Notes: a model not told the origin generated them from the letters alone. A DNA stretch of 64,000 bases from Bradyrhizobium sp. CCBAU 51765 (GCF_015291725.1 NZ_CP030038.1:6499001-6563000); one strand, 5' to 3'; positions 51,934 through 61,616 are shown, numbered from the stretch's first letter. Numbers and translations: made by a program.

Positions 51934-51959
51934 GTGGGACGGGGGAACCCCCGTCCCAC
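51934..51959. terminator. strong hairpin after the repeat glycosidase gene
   Basis: GTGGGACGGGGG pairs perfectly with CCCCCGTCCCAC, a 12-bp stem at 51934-51945 and 51948-51959 (the innermost pairs open as the loop). It starts 33 bp past the stop. It lacks a U-tract, so Rho may assist or it may protect the mRNA end. Confidence 0.65.
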
Positions 51960-52151
51960 CCACAGCAAGCGGCCGATGCGCCTACAACAGGCAAGGACCG
52001 CCTTCGGACTAATCACCTGATACAGCCGCACCGACCCCGGCTCGTTCAAAGGCCCATCAGCACTGCACATGATTGGCGGTGGCTACGAACTTGCGTCACA
52101 ATTGCTGTCTAAAAGAGACCTTCTTGTTGCTGCAGGGATATCGACGCCGAC

Positions 52152-53276
52152 ATGGAAGTCCGCGAACCAAAGCGATTCGTTCTTCTCGACTTCTACCGGT
52201 TCATCGCCGCGCTAGGCGTCTTCATCTTTCACCTGAAGAACATCGACAAAGGCATCTCGCCGGCCTGGAACGGCTCTTACGGCCTGTTTGTCGACATGTT
52301 CTTCATCCTGTCCGGTTTTGTAATCTCCTATTCCTATCCCGCGACCTCGACAGGTCTGCGATCCTATGTGCGCTTCCTCGTCAGGCGGATCGCGCGAATC
52401 TACCCCTTGCATCTGCTCACATTATTGATATTCGCGGTCCTTGCTCTCGTGGGCATATCCGGGCCGACCTCGCACGCGAGCTGGCTGGATTTCCTTCACA
52501 ACCTCCTCCTCGTGCAGGCGTGGGGCGTCACAGATCACCTCAGCTTCAACTCGCCGGCCTGGTCCATCAGCGCCGAGCTGTTCTGTTACGTTCTATTCCC
52601 ACTGTTCATGCTGCTGGCCGGCAGGGTCTCGCCGCTGATGCTCGCGATCATCGTCGCGCTCTGTTACGGAATCCTCGCCCACGCTCACCTGCCGATCTGG
52701 CAGGAACGCTCGCAGATGTACGGAGCAACCTTCGATTTCGGGATGCTGCGGGCCCTTCCGAGCTTCCTGAACGGGATTCTCCTGACCGTCCTGTTCAGGC
52801 TCTCGAGCGACTGTCGCAGGAAGCCCGTCGCATTCGCCGGAATAGCGCTGTTCGCCGGCTCGGTCCTGCTCCTCAACCTCTATGCCAAGCCCGACCTTGC
52901 AATCATATTGTTCTCTCTCGCGATTCTCGTCACGGCCACCGGAGAGAGCGCGTTCGCCCGGTTTCCCGGCTCTGACTGGCTTGGCCGCCTCGGCAACACA
53001 TCATACGCGATCTACATGGTTCACGAAGTGCTGCTGATCCTGCTTTTCAAGCCGGCGTGGCACTATTTCGGACTTCAACCAAGCATGTTTCCAGTGTTTG
53101 CGCTGGTCTGCTGCATCATTCTGACGGTCGTCGCCGACATGACGTATCACTATGTCGAGAATCCCGCTCGAAAATTGATCAACCGGCTTGCGCCGGGCGA
53201 TGCAAGGTCGGCCCGCATCCCGAAGGCGGAGCCGCTCGATCTTTCGGAGACCCGGCAAGCGGCCAACGCGAGCTAG
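52152..53276 (+). CDS. acyltransferase-3 (OafA/NodX-type) membrane protein
   Basis: A 374-residue protein with about ten helices that moves an acyl group, usually acetyl, onto a sugar. The first helix region reads RFVLLDFYRFIAALGVFIFH with the conserved Arg and catalytic-type His. The motifs GLFVDMFFILSGFVISYSY and RFLVRRIARIYPLHLL follow, and SPAWSISAELFCYVLFPLF carries the conserved SxE segment. The C-terminal tail after the last helix is short and cytoplasmic. It is the last gene of the plus-strand group 40824-53276 and faces the convergent flippase gene 24 bp away. Confidence 0.9.
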   Translation: MEVREPKRFVLLDFYRFIAALGVFIFHLKNIDKGISPAWNGSYGLFVDMFFILSGFVISYSYPATSTGLRSYVRFLVRRIARIYPLHLLTLLIFAVLALVGISGPTSHASWLDFLHNLLLVQAWGVTDHLSFNSPAWSISAELFCYVLFPLFMLLAGRVSPLMLAIIVALCYGILAHAHLPIWQERSQMYGATFDFGMLRALPSFLNGILLTVLFRLSSDCRRKPVAFAGIALFAGSVLLLNLYAKPDLAIILFSLAILVTATGESAFARFPGSDWLGRLGNTSYAIYMVHEVLLILLFKPAWHYFGLQPSMFPVFALVCCIILTVVADMTYHYVENPARKLINRLAPGDARSARIPKAEPLDLSETRQAANAS

Positions 53277-53300
53277 GTGTCTGCAGGGCGGATCCTGCAG

Positions 53301-54782
53301 CTAGGTTCTCGACGATCGCCGCACACGGCTCAGGATTTCCTGGCATATCCGCACCACGGCCGGCCGGGCGATCGCGACAACGACGACGAGATAAACCGAA
53401 GAACCGAGCAGCACGAGCGCGGCGAGACGCAGCCATGGCGACATGGCCGGCATCGCAACGGAGGCACCAGCCACCGCGCATGCCATCACCGCGGAGCCTG
53501 CAAGTGCGGGCACCAGCGCCGCGGCGTAGGGCCTGATACCGAGCGACAGGATCCGCATCGAGGCTCCGGCGGATAGCGGATACAGGAACAAGGCGCGAGC
53601 GACGTAGCCGACAGCAATCGCGATGAGGCCAAACGGCGCAGCGAGGATGAAGATGGCTATGTTCGAAACCGCGTAGATCAGCGTCAGCCAAGTTTGCCAG
53701 TGCGGTTTGCCGAACGCCAGGATAACGGAGTGATTGTAGAGGCCGATCGTGGTCAGGAATCCGGTGACCGACATGATCGCGAGCAGAGGGGCGGCCTCGC
53801 CCCACTTGGACCCGAAGAAGCCAGTGATCAGATCCGGCGCCAGAACCGCTATGCCAGCGAAGATCGGAGCCGTCAGCAGCGACGTGTACATGACGAAGGC
53901 AACCAGCGTCGAACGCGATGCTTCACGGTCATGCTGGAGGCCAGCGATGGTCGCAAAGAACACCCGGTTCAACGCATTTCCAATCACGGTACTCACGGCA
54001 TTGACCAGGCGCTTGGCCAGGCTGTACAAGCCCGCGCCGGCGGCGCCGGTGTACCAGGTCACGAAGATCAGATCGGAATTGGCATTGGCGAAGTTCGTGA
54101 TTCCCGTCATCGCCACGTAGCGCGCATAGCTCAGGAGTTCGACAACAGCCTGCCGGCTGACCCGGAGCCGAGGACGCCAGGGCGTCAGAATCCAAAGGCT
54201 GACCAGCGAGATCAACGACGTCGAGACGAGCTGTCCGACCAGCGCAAGGACCCCGTACCCCTGGATCGCCAGCCCAATCCCAACCGCCCCGCCAACCGAG
54301 ATTGAAGAAAGCGAGCGGATGGCGAGGGATCGAAACTGTTGATTGCGCATCAACCAGGCTTCGTGCGTCCGTGACAGGCCCTGTACGGCCACCACGATGC
54401 AGAACCCCTTGAGAACGATGGCAATGTCCGAAAGACCCGAGAATCGTTCGATCGCGCCGCTCGAGGCGAACAGTGCGAGCGCTGCAAACAAGGAGAGGCC
54501 CGCGATGAGCCAGAACGAGGCAGTGTAATCCTCGTCCTTCGGCTCGGCACGCGCCTGGACCGCTATCGCGATGCTCTCGATCAGGACTGCCCGGCAGAAT
54601 TCGAGCGCCAGCGCCCCCGTTGCCACGATGCCGAGAATCTGCGGCGACAGCAGCCGCGCCATGATCATGTAGATTGCGAGCGTGAGAGCCTGCCCGACTG
54701 CGGAATCGAGTGCGGACCAAATGACGCCCGAAACGATCGAGCGCGGCTTGATATTCTCGTGGCGCAATTGGAGGCCTGTCAC
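53301..54782 (-). CDS. lipopolysaccharide/EPS flippase, Wzx/MOP-type
   Basis: A 493-residue protein with about 12 to 14 helices, related to the PST family (WzxC/ExoT-like). Landmarks are SGVIWSALDSAVGQALTLAI at the start, MARLLSPQILGIVATGALAL, and the mid block ANSDLIFVTWYTGAAGAGLY. It starts with GTG and has GGAAA before it. It probably flips undecaprenyl-linked repeat units. It is divergent from the pyruvyl transferase gene (110-bp gap), which suggests the two are controlled together. Confidence 0.87.
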   Translation of the reverse strand: MTGLQLRHENIKPRSIVSGVIWSALDSAVGQALTLAIYMIMARLLSPQILGIVATGALALEFCRAVLIESIAIAVQARAEPKDEDYTASFWLIAGLSLFAALALFASSGAIERFSGLSDIAIVLKGFCIVVAVQGLSRTHEAWLMRNQQFRSLAIRSLSSISVGGAVGIGLAIQGYGVLALVGQLVSTSLISLVSLWILTPWRPRLRVSRQAVVELLSYARYVAMTGITNFANANSDLIFVTWYTGAAGAGLYSLAKRLVNAVSTVIGNALNRVFFATIAGLQHDREASRSTLVAFVMYTSLLTAPIFAGIAVLAPDLITGFFGSKWGEAAPLLAIMSVTGFLTTIGLYNHSVILAFGKPHWQTWLTLIYAVSNIAIFILAAPFGLIAIAVGYVARALFLYPLSAGASMRILSLGIRPYAAALVPALAGSAVMACAVAGASVAMPAMSPWLRLAALVLLGSSVYLVVVVAIARPAVVRICQEILSRVRRSSRT

Positions 54783-54892
54783 AATTTCCGGTTAGGCCGA
54801 CTTTCGTCGTTGAGCCATTGGCTGCAATGGTCCAATAGTCGCCTTGTTTACGAGGACACTACGGCAAGAAAGCAGCTACAATCCGAGGCAGC

Positions 54893-55726
54893 ATGAATTT
54901 TCGGACCAATCTACGACGGTTGATGAACGAGGTCGGTTGCGACTTTATTCATCAGCTGCCGTATCCGCACGTGGACTTGTTCTTCTGGCGTCCCGACGAC
55001 GGAACGATAAATTTCGGTGACTATCTTTCGATCGTCGTCGTTGACCATCTCTTGCGGCATTTCGGCTATACGCTCGCCGACGAGGTGCCCCGGCAAACGC
55101 GCTTGTTCGCGATCGGCTCCGTGCTCCATTACGCGCGAAACGGCGATGTGATCTGGGGCAGCGGCGTGAACGGACGCCCCGGCCAGGATGACCTCAATCG
55201 CCGCGTGCAGAACCTGGACGTGCGAGCGGTGCGCGGCCCTCGTACACGGGAGGTTTTGCAGCGTCGGGGCATCGCGGTACCCGAAGTGTTCGGGGACCCT
55301 GCGTTGCTGCTCCCTCAGCTGTTTCCGAATCGCTTTCGCCCCACGGCCAGGAAGCCGTGGGTGTTTGTTCCGAATTTGCACGATTTGAGTCTCATCGACC
55401 GTGGCGCCGATACAGTGGTCTCACCGCTGGGATCATGGAACCGACGAATTGACGCCATTCTCGAAGCGGAGCTGGTTCTGGCAAGCTCGCTCCACGGCAT
55501 CATTGTCGCCGAGGCATTCGGGATACCGGCTCGCTACGTGCGTCTGAGCAGCGGAGAATCCGAGTTCAAGTATCGTGACTATTACGAGGGCACCGGCCGG
55601 TTTGCCGTCGAGTTTGCCTCGAGCATTGACGAAGGTCGCGAGATGGGCGGGGCTGCGCGCCTCAACTTCGACCATCGTGCCTTGATGAGTGCATTCCCGA
55701 TCGACCTCTGGAGCGGAAACAGCTGA
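54893..55726 (+). CDS. polysaccharide pyruvyl transferase
   Basis: A 277-residue enzyme of the PS_pyruv_trans family, which adds a ketal pyruvate from phosphoenolpyruvate to a sugar of a repeat unit. It shows DGTINFGDYLSIVVVDHLLR near the N-terminus, VRAVRGPRTREVLQRRGIAV in the middle and the C-terminal block LASSLHGIIVAEAFGIPARY, the best-conserved family motif. The gene ends one base before the next glycosyltransferase start, so the two are co-transcribed. ExoV in Sinorhizobium is a comparable enzyme. Confidence 0.88.
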   Translation: MNFRTNLRRLMNEVGCDFIHQLPYPHVDLFFWRPDDGTINFGDYLSIVVVDHLLRHFGYTLADEVPRQTRLFAIGSVLHYARNGDVIWGSGVNGRPGQDDLNRRVQNLDVRAVRGPRTREVLQRRGIAVPEVFGDPALLLPQLFPNRFRPTARKPWVFVPNLHDLSLIDRGADTVVSPLGSWNRRIDAILEAELVLASSLHGIIVAEAFGIPARYVRLSSGESEFKYRDYYEGTGRFAVEFASSIDEGREMGGAARLNFDHRALMSAFPIDLWSGNS

Positions 55727-55727
55727 T

Positions 55728-56843
55728 ATGGCCAAGCGCCTCCGCGTCGCCATCTACGCACCGCATTTTGCGGAATATTCCTACCGTCTCGCATCGGGAT
55801 TGGCCCGCCATAGCGATGTCCGGCTGGTGCTCAACCGCAAGGACGCCAATCAGCAATGGGAGCTGGCCGATATCGCCGTGCCGGCTCCATTCGAGACGAG
55901 AGTTCGCGACCTGAGCCTGCGCCGCGGCGGCGCCATCGGCATCCCGGCCTCGTTCCTCGACATAATTTCGTTTCGTCCCGACGTGATTCATTGTCACGAA
56001 GTTCCGGAGATCTACACGTCCAGACTGATCCAGCTTCTTCGTCCGCTCGGCATTCCGCTAGTGTTGACCGTTCACGACGCGATCCCGCATTCGGAAGGCG
56101 GCTCCGGTACGTCGCCGCGTGAAGATGCATGGCGCGGGCGCATGCGCGCAGCCGCGTCGGTCGTCACCACGCATGGCAAGAGCTGCATCGCCGATTTTCG
56201 CCGTGCCTCGCCTGACTTCAAAGGGGAAGCGATCTCCAGCATGCACGGCGTGCTCATGGTCCCACCGGCTGGGGGCGCGGTCACTGCGCCGGAGGCCGCG
56301 CGCATCCTGTTTTTTGGACGGATGTGGGCCTACAAGGGCCTCGACGTCTTCATCGATGCGATCGACATGTTGGCCCGGCGCGGTGTGGCCCATGAAGCGA
56401 TCGTTGCCGGCCGCGGCCCCGAGATGACACGGCTCGGGGCGCGCATGGCGGCGATGCCGACGGTCAAGACCATCAACGCCTATATTGCGCCTGCGGAGAC
56501 CGGACGACTGTTTCAGTCCGCGACCGTGGTGGCCCTGCCCTATAAGGATGCGACGCAGAGCGGCGTGCTTGCATCCGCCTATGGGAATTCCCGCCCCGTG
56601 GTCGCCAGTGCCACTGGCGGCATTCCCGACGTCGTCACCGACGGGGTCAACGGGCTCCTGGTTCCTCCCGGCGATGCCGCGGCGCTGGCCGATGCGCTCG
56701 AGCGCGTGCTGACGTCGAAGCCTCTCGCCGCAACGTTGACCGAGGGCGCACGGCAGACCGCCGCCGGCATCCTCAACTGGGATCGCATCGCTGAAGGACT
56801 GCTGGGGTCCTATCACAGGCTCGCCGGTCGCACCGCGAGCTGA
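55728..56843 (+). CDS. GT4-family glycosyltransferase
   Basis: A 371-residue enzyme starting MAKRLRVAIYAPHFAEYSYR. Its acceptor domain has PDVIHCHEVPEIYTSRLIQL, and the donor domain has RILFFGRMWAYKGLDVFIDA and VVALPYKDATQSGVLASAYG, where the first Glu of the usual EX7E pattern is missing. This variant is known among GT4 enzymes of the EpsF type. ATG 55728 follows the pyruvyl transferase stop by one base; an upstream in-frame ATG lies inside that gene. It probably acts on the same repeat unit. Confidence 0.88.
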   Translation: MAKRLRVAIYAPHFAEYSYRLASGLARHSDVRLVLNRKDANQQWELADIAVPAPFETRVRDLSLRRGGAIGIPASFLDIISFRPDVIHCHEVPEIYTSRLIQLLRPLGIPLVLTVHDAIPHSEGGSGTSPREDAWRGRMRAAASVVTTHGKSCIADFRRASPDFKGEAISSMHGVLMVPPAGGAVTAPEAARILFFGRMWAYKGLDVFIDAIDMLARRGVAHEAIVAGRGPEMTRLGARMAAMPTVKTINAYIAPAETGRLFQSATVVALPYKDATQSGVLASAYGNSRPVVASATGGIPDVVTDGVNGLLVPPGDAAALADALERVLTSKPLAATLTEGARQTAAGILNWDRIAEGLLGSYHRLAGRTAS

Positions 56844-56858
56844 GCGCGGCCGGTGCCC

Positions 56859-57947
56859 TCAAACCGATTGCTCGATCTGCGGCCGGGAGAACATGCCGCG
56901 GATCGCGCCATCCAGCAATCGCCTTAGCCTGACCTCGATCAGCTCATAGCTGATCGCGCTTGCAACCAGCGACATCACCAGCCCAAGCCCGATGAAGGCG
57001 GTCCACAGCAGCCAGCGGTCGACGCCGGCGGCGACCAGCTTCAGGCCGATCACCTGCAGGGGGAACAGCACGAAGGGGTGCACCAGATAGAGGCTGTAGC
57101 TGATCTTGCCGACATATTGCAGCGCCGGCAGGCTCAGAGCTTTGCCAAGGCCTGATTCCGGCGCAAGCACCATGCCGAACAGCAGGAATCCGGGAATGAG
57201 CCCCACGAACGGGTGAAACAGTACCAGGCTCGCATACAGCGCCGCCCCGCAAACGAGGCCTGCGAGAAGACCGAGCCGTCCGGGAATGGAAATGCGGAAT
57301 CCCGTCGCACTGAACAGCATCCCGATGCAGAAGAACGCGGTGATCGGCCAGTGCATCAGGCAGGCGATGCCAAGCAGGATCAGGGGCGCCGCCAGCAATC
57401 TGCCACCGGTGCGCCACACCGAGAACGTCAGCGCAAACCAGATGTAGAACGCCCACTCATAGGTCAATGTCCAGGCGTTCTGCTGGGCGATGGGCAGGCC
57501 GAGCGCGTCCTGCACGAAGAACAGATTGGCCGCGAAGATCGCGAGGTAGCTGCTCAGATCGATGCCGCGGAAGAACTTGTAGGCCACGATCGGACCGATC
57601 GCGAACAGCGCAAGATGCAGCACCACGAACACTGGCATGATGCGCAGGACGCGGTCGAAGAAGAATCGCGACAGCGACCCATGCCGCACCAGGCTCGCCG
57701 GGATCAGGAATCCGCTGATCATGAAGAACAGCTCGACGCCGTGCCCGCCGACATTGATCACCGATTGCAGCCAGGGCCAGAGCGGCGGCAGGAAGCCGGG
57801 ATCCGGGATGTCGTACATGCCCCCCTTTGGCATGTCGTAGAAATGATCCATCAGCACGCTCAGCGCAGCGATCGCGCGAAGGCCCTGGACCGACGGAACG
57901 AACGATCCGTCATAGGCAGCGCCTGGCTGGTGGGGTGTTTTGATCAC
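56859..57947 (-). CDS. acyltransferase-3 membrane protein
   Basis: A 362-residue O-acyltransferase with GTG start at 57947 that overlaps the upstream gene stop by 4 bp (GTGA). Helix 1 is SVQGLRAIAALSVLMDHFYD with the conserved Arg and His, then GHGVELFFMISGFLIPASLV and RFFFDRVLRIMPVFVVLHLA. It ends with a short basic tail. A long reading upstream (to 58604) in the same frame is only an open stretch and is rejected. It is last in a four-gene minus-strand operon. Confidence 0.9.
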   Translation of the reverse strand: MIKTPHQPGAAYDGSFVPSVQGLRAIAALSVLMDHFYDMPKGGMYDIPDPGFLPPLWPWLQSVINVGGHGVELFFMISGFLIPASLVRHGSLSRFFFDRVLRIMPVFVVLHLALFAIGPIVAYKFFRGIDLSSYLAIFAANLFFVQDALGLPIAQQNAWTLTYEWAFYIWFALTFSVWRTGGRLLAAPLILLGIACLMHWPITAFFCIGMLFSATGFRISIPGRLGLLAGLVCGAALYASLVLFHPFVGLIPGFLLFGMVLAPESGLGKALSLPALQYVGKISYSLYLVHPFVLFPLQVIGLKLVAAGVDRWLLWTAFIGLGLVMSLVASAISYELIEVRLRRLLDGAIRGMFSRPQIEQSV

Positions 57948-59050
57948 TCTGCGGCACCCTGGGTGCTGAGGGCCGGCTCCAGAATGACAGGTTTTCTCCG
58001 CGCCGAGCGGAACCTCTGCCCGAAGGAAATGCTGGGCTTCTCGATGAAGGCAAATGTCATCCAGCTGACCAAGATCGACAACGCAAGGATCACGGCCAGG
58101 AAGATCGACCATCCCAGCGGCCCGTCGCCGAACCAGAACAGGCGGTGGACGACCACGATCACGAACGGCGACATCAGGTAGACCGAATAGCTGATCACAC
58201 CGACGAACGCCATCGGACGCCACGCCATTCGCTCGCCGAACACGGCAAAGGCGATGAAGACCAGCGCCGCGCAGACATAGGCCGATCCGATCGAATAGCT
58301 GTAGAAGAAATTCTCGTGATAGACGCCTCCGAAACGCCGATCGGACAGGGCGGCGGCGAAGATCGCATACAGCAGCGTGCAGACGGCCACATGGGTCCAT
58401 CGCAGCTTGCCGCCAATGACGGTGTCGCGGATGATCTTGCCCAGGAACATCGCCGAGAGGTTCAACCCGACCTCCATCACGGAGGATACGGTTCTGTTCT
58501 CGATCAGAAGCGCAGCGGTCGTTCCGACCAGCGCGGCCGCGACGACGATCGTCACCGCCGTGAAGCGCTGGTTCAGCAGTCCCATCGCAAAGAGGATCGT
58601 GCATCCGACGTAGAACAAGAGCTCGATCGCCAGCGTCCAGTAGAACACCCAGAGGTTCGGGACGTTCACGAAGGTCTGCAGCATGGTCACGTTGGCGGCG
58701 ATCTGCCCCAGCGGATAGACTTTCGAATTGAGCAGCTGCATCGTCACAAGCCCGACGACGAGCGAGGTCCAGTAGGCCGGATAGAGCCGGAAGAAGCGGC
58801 TGATCGTAAAGTCCCGCACGGGTGTGGCGCTGTCCGGGAAGCTGAACGGAATGACGAAGCCGCTGACGAAGAAGAACAAGACGACGCCGAACCGGCCGAA
58901 GTTCATGTAGTAGCCGAACACGTCATGGATGGGCCAGTAATAGGCGCCCGTCGGATGCTGCTCGACGATCACCTCGAATACGTGCTGGACCAGGACCGAC
59001 AGCACGGCAATGCCGCGGAGCGTATCGATGAATGCAAGGCGTTTATGCAT
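57944..59050 (-). CDS. acyltransferase-3 membrane protein
   Basis: A 368-residue member of the same family. It starts MHKRLAFIDTLRGIAVLSVL, then VQHVFEVIV with the conserved His, FGVVLFFFVSGFVIPFSFP and ISRFFRLYPAYWTSLVVGLV. About ten helices are predicted. It shares only general family motifs with its neighbours, so the copies are not recent duplicates. It is coupled to the next gene by a GTGA overlap and lies 9 bp after the polymerase-like gene. Confidence 0.9.
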   Translation of the reverse strand: MHKRLAFIDTLRGIAVLSVLVQHVFEVIVEQHPTGAYYWPIHDVFGYYMNFGRFGVVLFFFVSGFVIPFSFPDSATPVRDFTISRFFRLYPAYWTSLVVGLVTMQLLNSKVYPLGQIAANVTMLQTFVNVPNLWVFYWTLAIELLFYVGCTILFAMGLLNQRFTAVTIVVAAALVGTTAALLIENRTVSSVMEVGLNLSAMFLGKIIRDTVIGGKLRWTHVAVCTLLYAIFAAALSDRRFGGVYHENFFYSYSIGSAYVCAALVFIAFAVFGERMAWRPMAFVGVISYSVYLMSPFVIVVVHRLFWFGDGPLGWSIFLAVILALSILVSWMTFAFIEKPSISFGQRFRSARRKPVILEPALSTQGAAE

Positions 59051-59059
59051 GATTCGTTC

Positions 59060-60397
59060 TCACCTGCTCCCGCTCGCCGCCGGTAGATCCGGGCGGAAGC
59101 CTTCCAGCGGCGGCATCGGCTGCCGCATGACGATCGGCACGGCGTCGACGCCCCGTGCGGAGGTCGCACGCCGCGAGAAAACTTCGCTGAAGCTCAATGC
59201 GATGATCAGCAGGCCGGATGCCGGGCCGTAGTTGAGCACCGTGATCGTGAACAGATTGACGACGAACAGCAGCGTCAGCTTGTACACGTCGGTCGCACCG
59301 AACGTTGCCCGGAACACCATCACCATGAACGCGACGAAGGGAAGACCGAACATCAGGTAGGTCCCGATGTAGAAATTGTCGACCGGCACCCAGTAATGCG
59401 CAAGCGGCGAGAACAGCTTCTGCGGATAGTTGAAGCAGCCCGCGCCGCAGCCCGTCACGAGGCCTATCGGCATGAGCTGGCTCATATAGACGAAGGGTAA
59501 CTGCCAGCTGTTGTTGATGCGATCGAGAATGCTGAACAAGGTCGAGTGCGGCACGGCGGCGGTGCCGGACGCCAGCACGATCATGAAGAACGGCACGAAG
59601 ATCGCGACGAAAGACCATTGCGCAATGGCCCGGATCGCGGGGAAGCGCGATCTTTCCGGCAGCATCCGCACGAACACCAGCAAGAGCAAATAGAGCACGA
59701 GCACGATCATGGTCGTCTTGCTCGTGGTCAGCTTGATGGCATAGATCGCGATGGAGCCGAACAGGAGGCACCACGTCGTGCTCATGCGAATGGAGGTGAT
59801 CGCGAACGATACCAGGATGAAGAAGGCCGCCATGGTATTGTCGGCTGCAAAGCCCATGAGGCGCTGGTCGTCGCCGCCATAGGCCCACCACAACCGCCCG
59901 GCCTCGCGTACGGCGCCGAAGGCCTCGTATTTGTAGCCCACCCAAGGCATCAGATAGAACTTCGTCAGGAAAACGCCGATCACGGACAGGTAGAAAGTCA
60001 CGGCGATGACCGACAGCAGCTTTCGGTATGAGCCGAGGCTCGAATCGCAGAAGCAGAATCCGACGAAGACTGGCAGCATCATCTTGAACGACGAGATCGC
60101 TGCGTTCATCGTCCCCATCATGAAGTAGCCCAGCACGAGCGACAGCATGATCTGCACGAGCACCAGCAGAGCCAGCGTGCTGCGACTGCGCAGGACACAA
60201 TGGACGAAGAACTGGGCGAGGCACAGGAGCGCAACGCCGTCGGGCACATACCACAGCGCATCCATGTGATAGATACTGGTATAGTAGCGCATCACGCCGC
60301 CGAAGGCGTCGCGGACCAGATAGGCGCCGAGCGCGATCGCCTCGATGTTGAGGCTGATCAGCGTGATTTTCGGCCGGTTCAGCGCGAGGATGGTCAT
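59060..60397 (-). CDS. Wzy/O-antigen ligase-like polytopic membrane protein
   Basis: A 445-residue protein with about ten to twelve helices and a long periplasmic loop near residues 285-340 (DRINNSWQLPFVYMSQLMPI through VDNFYIGTYLMFG). This is the common layout of Wzy polymerases and WaaL ligases, which are poorly conserved in sequence. Clear family motifs are few, so the call rests on topology and context. It probably polymerises repeat units in the periplasm. It lies between two acyltransferase genes with 8- to 9-bp gaps. Confidence 0.68.
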   Translation of the reverse strand: MTILALNRPKITLISLNIEAIALGAYLVRDAFGGVMRYYTSIYHMDALWYVPDGVALLCLAQFFVHCVLRSRSTLALLVLVQIMLSLVLGYFMMGTMNAAISSFKMMLPVFVGFCFCDSSLGSYRKLLSVIAVTFYLSVIGVFLTKFYLMPWVGYKYEAFGAVREAGRLWWAYGGDDQRLMGFAADNTMAAFFILVSFAITSIRMSTTWCLLFGSIAIYAIKLTTSKTTMIVLVLYLLLLVFVRMLPERSRFPAIRAIAQWSFVAIFVPFFMIVLASGTAAVPHSTLFSILDRINNSWQLPFVYMSQLMPIGLVTGCGAGCFNYPQKLFSPLAHYWVPVDNFYIGTYLMFGLPFVAFMVMVFRATFGATDVYKLTLLFVVNLFTITVLNYGPASGLLIIALSFSEVFSRRATSARGVDAVPIVMRQPMPPLEGFRPDLPAASGSR

Positions 60398-60404
60398 GTC
60401 CGGC

Positions 60405-61616
60405 TCAGTTCGTCGGCCGCGCCGATGGCGCCGGAGAGGCGGAGAAATCGGTCCGGCTCCCGAGAGCGTTCCGCATCCACCTGCCGCCGGGAATCTCGAC
60501 GTAGCGATAAGTGAAGTGCGAAACCACGAGCACCGCGGCCAGCGAGACGACCAGGTTCAGCGTGGCCGGCAGACCCGCCCAGACCGAATCCAGCGCAGCG
60601 ATCCGCCCAGCTCCCACGGCCCGCACGAAATACTCGGCCAGCAGCACCACGAGCGCGTGCACCATATAGATGGAGTAGGAACGGCGACCGAGCCAGACCA
60701 GCGGCTTGGCCACCAGCATCCGCGGCACCAGCAGCGCATCCGGAAAGGCCAGCAGACTGCCAAGGAAGATCGCGAACGTCACCGGCGCGAGGAAAGTTGC
60801 CGCAGGATTGGTCTCCGCCAGGGACACCAGGACGATGCTGGCGATCATGGCGACGAATTGCAGCATGCCCTGCACGGCAGGACCCGGCTTCGCCGGCAGG
60901 CGATCGACGATCCTGACCGTCAGCACGCCCAGGAAGAAGCTCACGAAGCAGCGCAGGATCCCGAAATCGGTCTGAAGCCCGAGGCTCCTCTTGTCGAGCA
61001 CGAAGATGATGAAGACCAGGCTGCCGACGGCAAGCGCCCCGCACAGGACGTAGAACCACAACAAGGAACGCATGCGCTGGGCCAGCAGCACGATCAGACC
61101 GAACACCAGATAGGTGTAGAACTCGACGCTGATGCTCCAACTCGGCGCGTTCCAGCTGAGATAGTCGATGAACCCCATGGAGTGCAGCAGCAGGACGTTG
61201 AGAATGAAGGAATAGGCGTTGTTCACCTCGAAGGCCGCCGGCGCGGCCACCACGACGCCGGCCATGACCAGGCTGATGCGCAGGAGGCGAAACAACAGAT
61301 TTGCCAACAGCATGACGATGTGCAGCGGATAGACCCTCGCCAGGCGCCGCACCATGAATTCGCGCAGCGAGAAGCGCCCGAAGTCGCTCTCGACATAGCT
61401 GAGCGACATAACGATCCCGCTGAGAACAAAGAACAAATCGACCAACAGCCAAGCGCTCCTGAAGAACGAGCAGTTGATCCACGCATTGTGCGGGAATGCC
61501 GCGAGGAAAGTCGGCATCAGCAGCAGGTGGTGAATCACCACCGAAGTCGCGGCGATCCCCCGAATGCTGTCGAGCGGCAGGACATGCGTCTTCTCACGAT
61601 GAACCGACTCCGTCAC
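60405..61616 (-). CDS. acyltransferase-3 membrane protein
   Basis: A 403-residue member of the family and first gene of the minus-strand operon. It has VLPLDSIRGIAATSVVIHHL, LLVDLFFVLSGIVMSLSYVE, FMVRRLARVYPLHIVMLLAN and SWNAPSWSISVEFYTYLVFG with the conserved Ser-x-Glu region. It starts with GTG (weak ribosome-binding site). Its C-terminal tail (SRTDFSASPAPSARPTN) is polar. It probably O-acetylates a sugar of the polymer. The divergent 617-bp gap upstream should hold its promoter. Confidence 0.9.
   Translation of the reverse strand: MTESVHREKTHVLPLDSIRGIAATSVVIHHLLLMPTFLAAFPHNAWINCSFFRSAWLLVDLFFVLSGIVMSLSYVESDFGRFSLREFMVRRLARVYPLHIVMLLANLLFRLLRISLVMAGVVVAAPAAFEVNNAYSFILNVLLLHSMGFIDYLSWNAPSWSISVEFYTYLVFGLIVLLAQRMRSLLWFYVLCGALAVGSLVFIIFVLDKRSLGLQTDFGILRCFVSFFLGVLTVRIVDRLPAKPGPAVQGMLQFVAMIASIVLVSLAETNPAATFLAPVTFAIFLGSLLAFPDALLVPRMLVAKPLVWLGRRSYSIYMVHALVVLLAEYFVRAVGAGRIAALDSVWAGLPATLNLVVSLAAVLVVSHFTYRYVEIPGGRWMRNALGSRTDFSASPAPSARPTN

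Noticed and set aside
49520..51994. Minus-strand frame of 824 codons under the repeat gene
   Set aside because: It mirrors the sense repeats (Val/Gly/Asp-rich), has no start context, and the sense frame has defined domains.
57948..58604. N-terminal extension of the acyltransferase at 56859
   Set aside because: The extension is an open frame lying over the neighbouring acyltransferase gene and is not membrane-like; GTG 57947 gives the family start.
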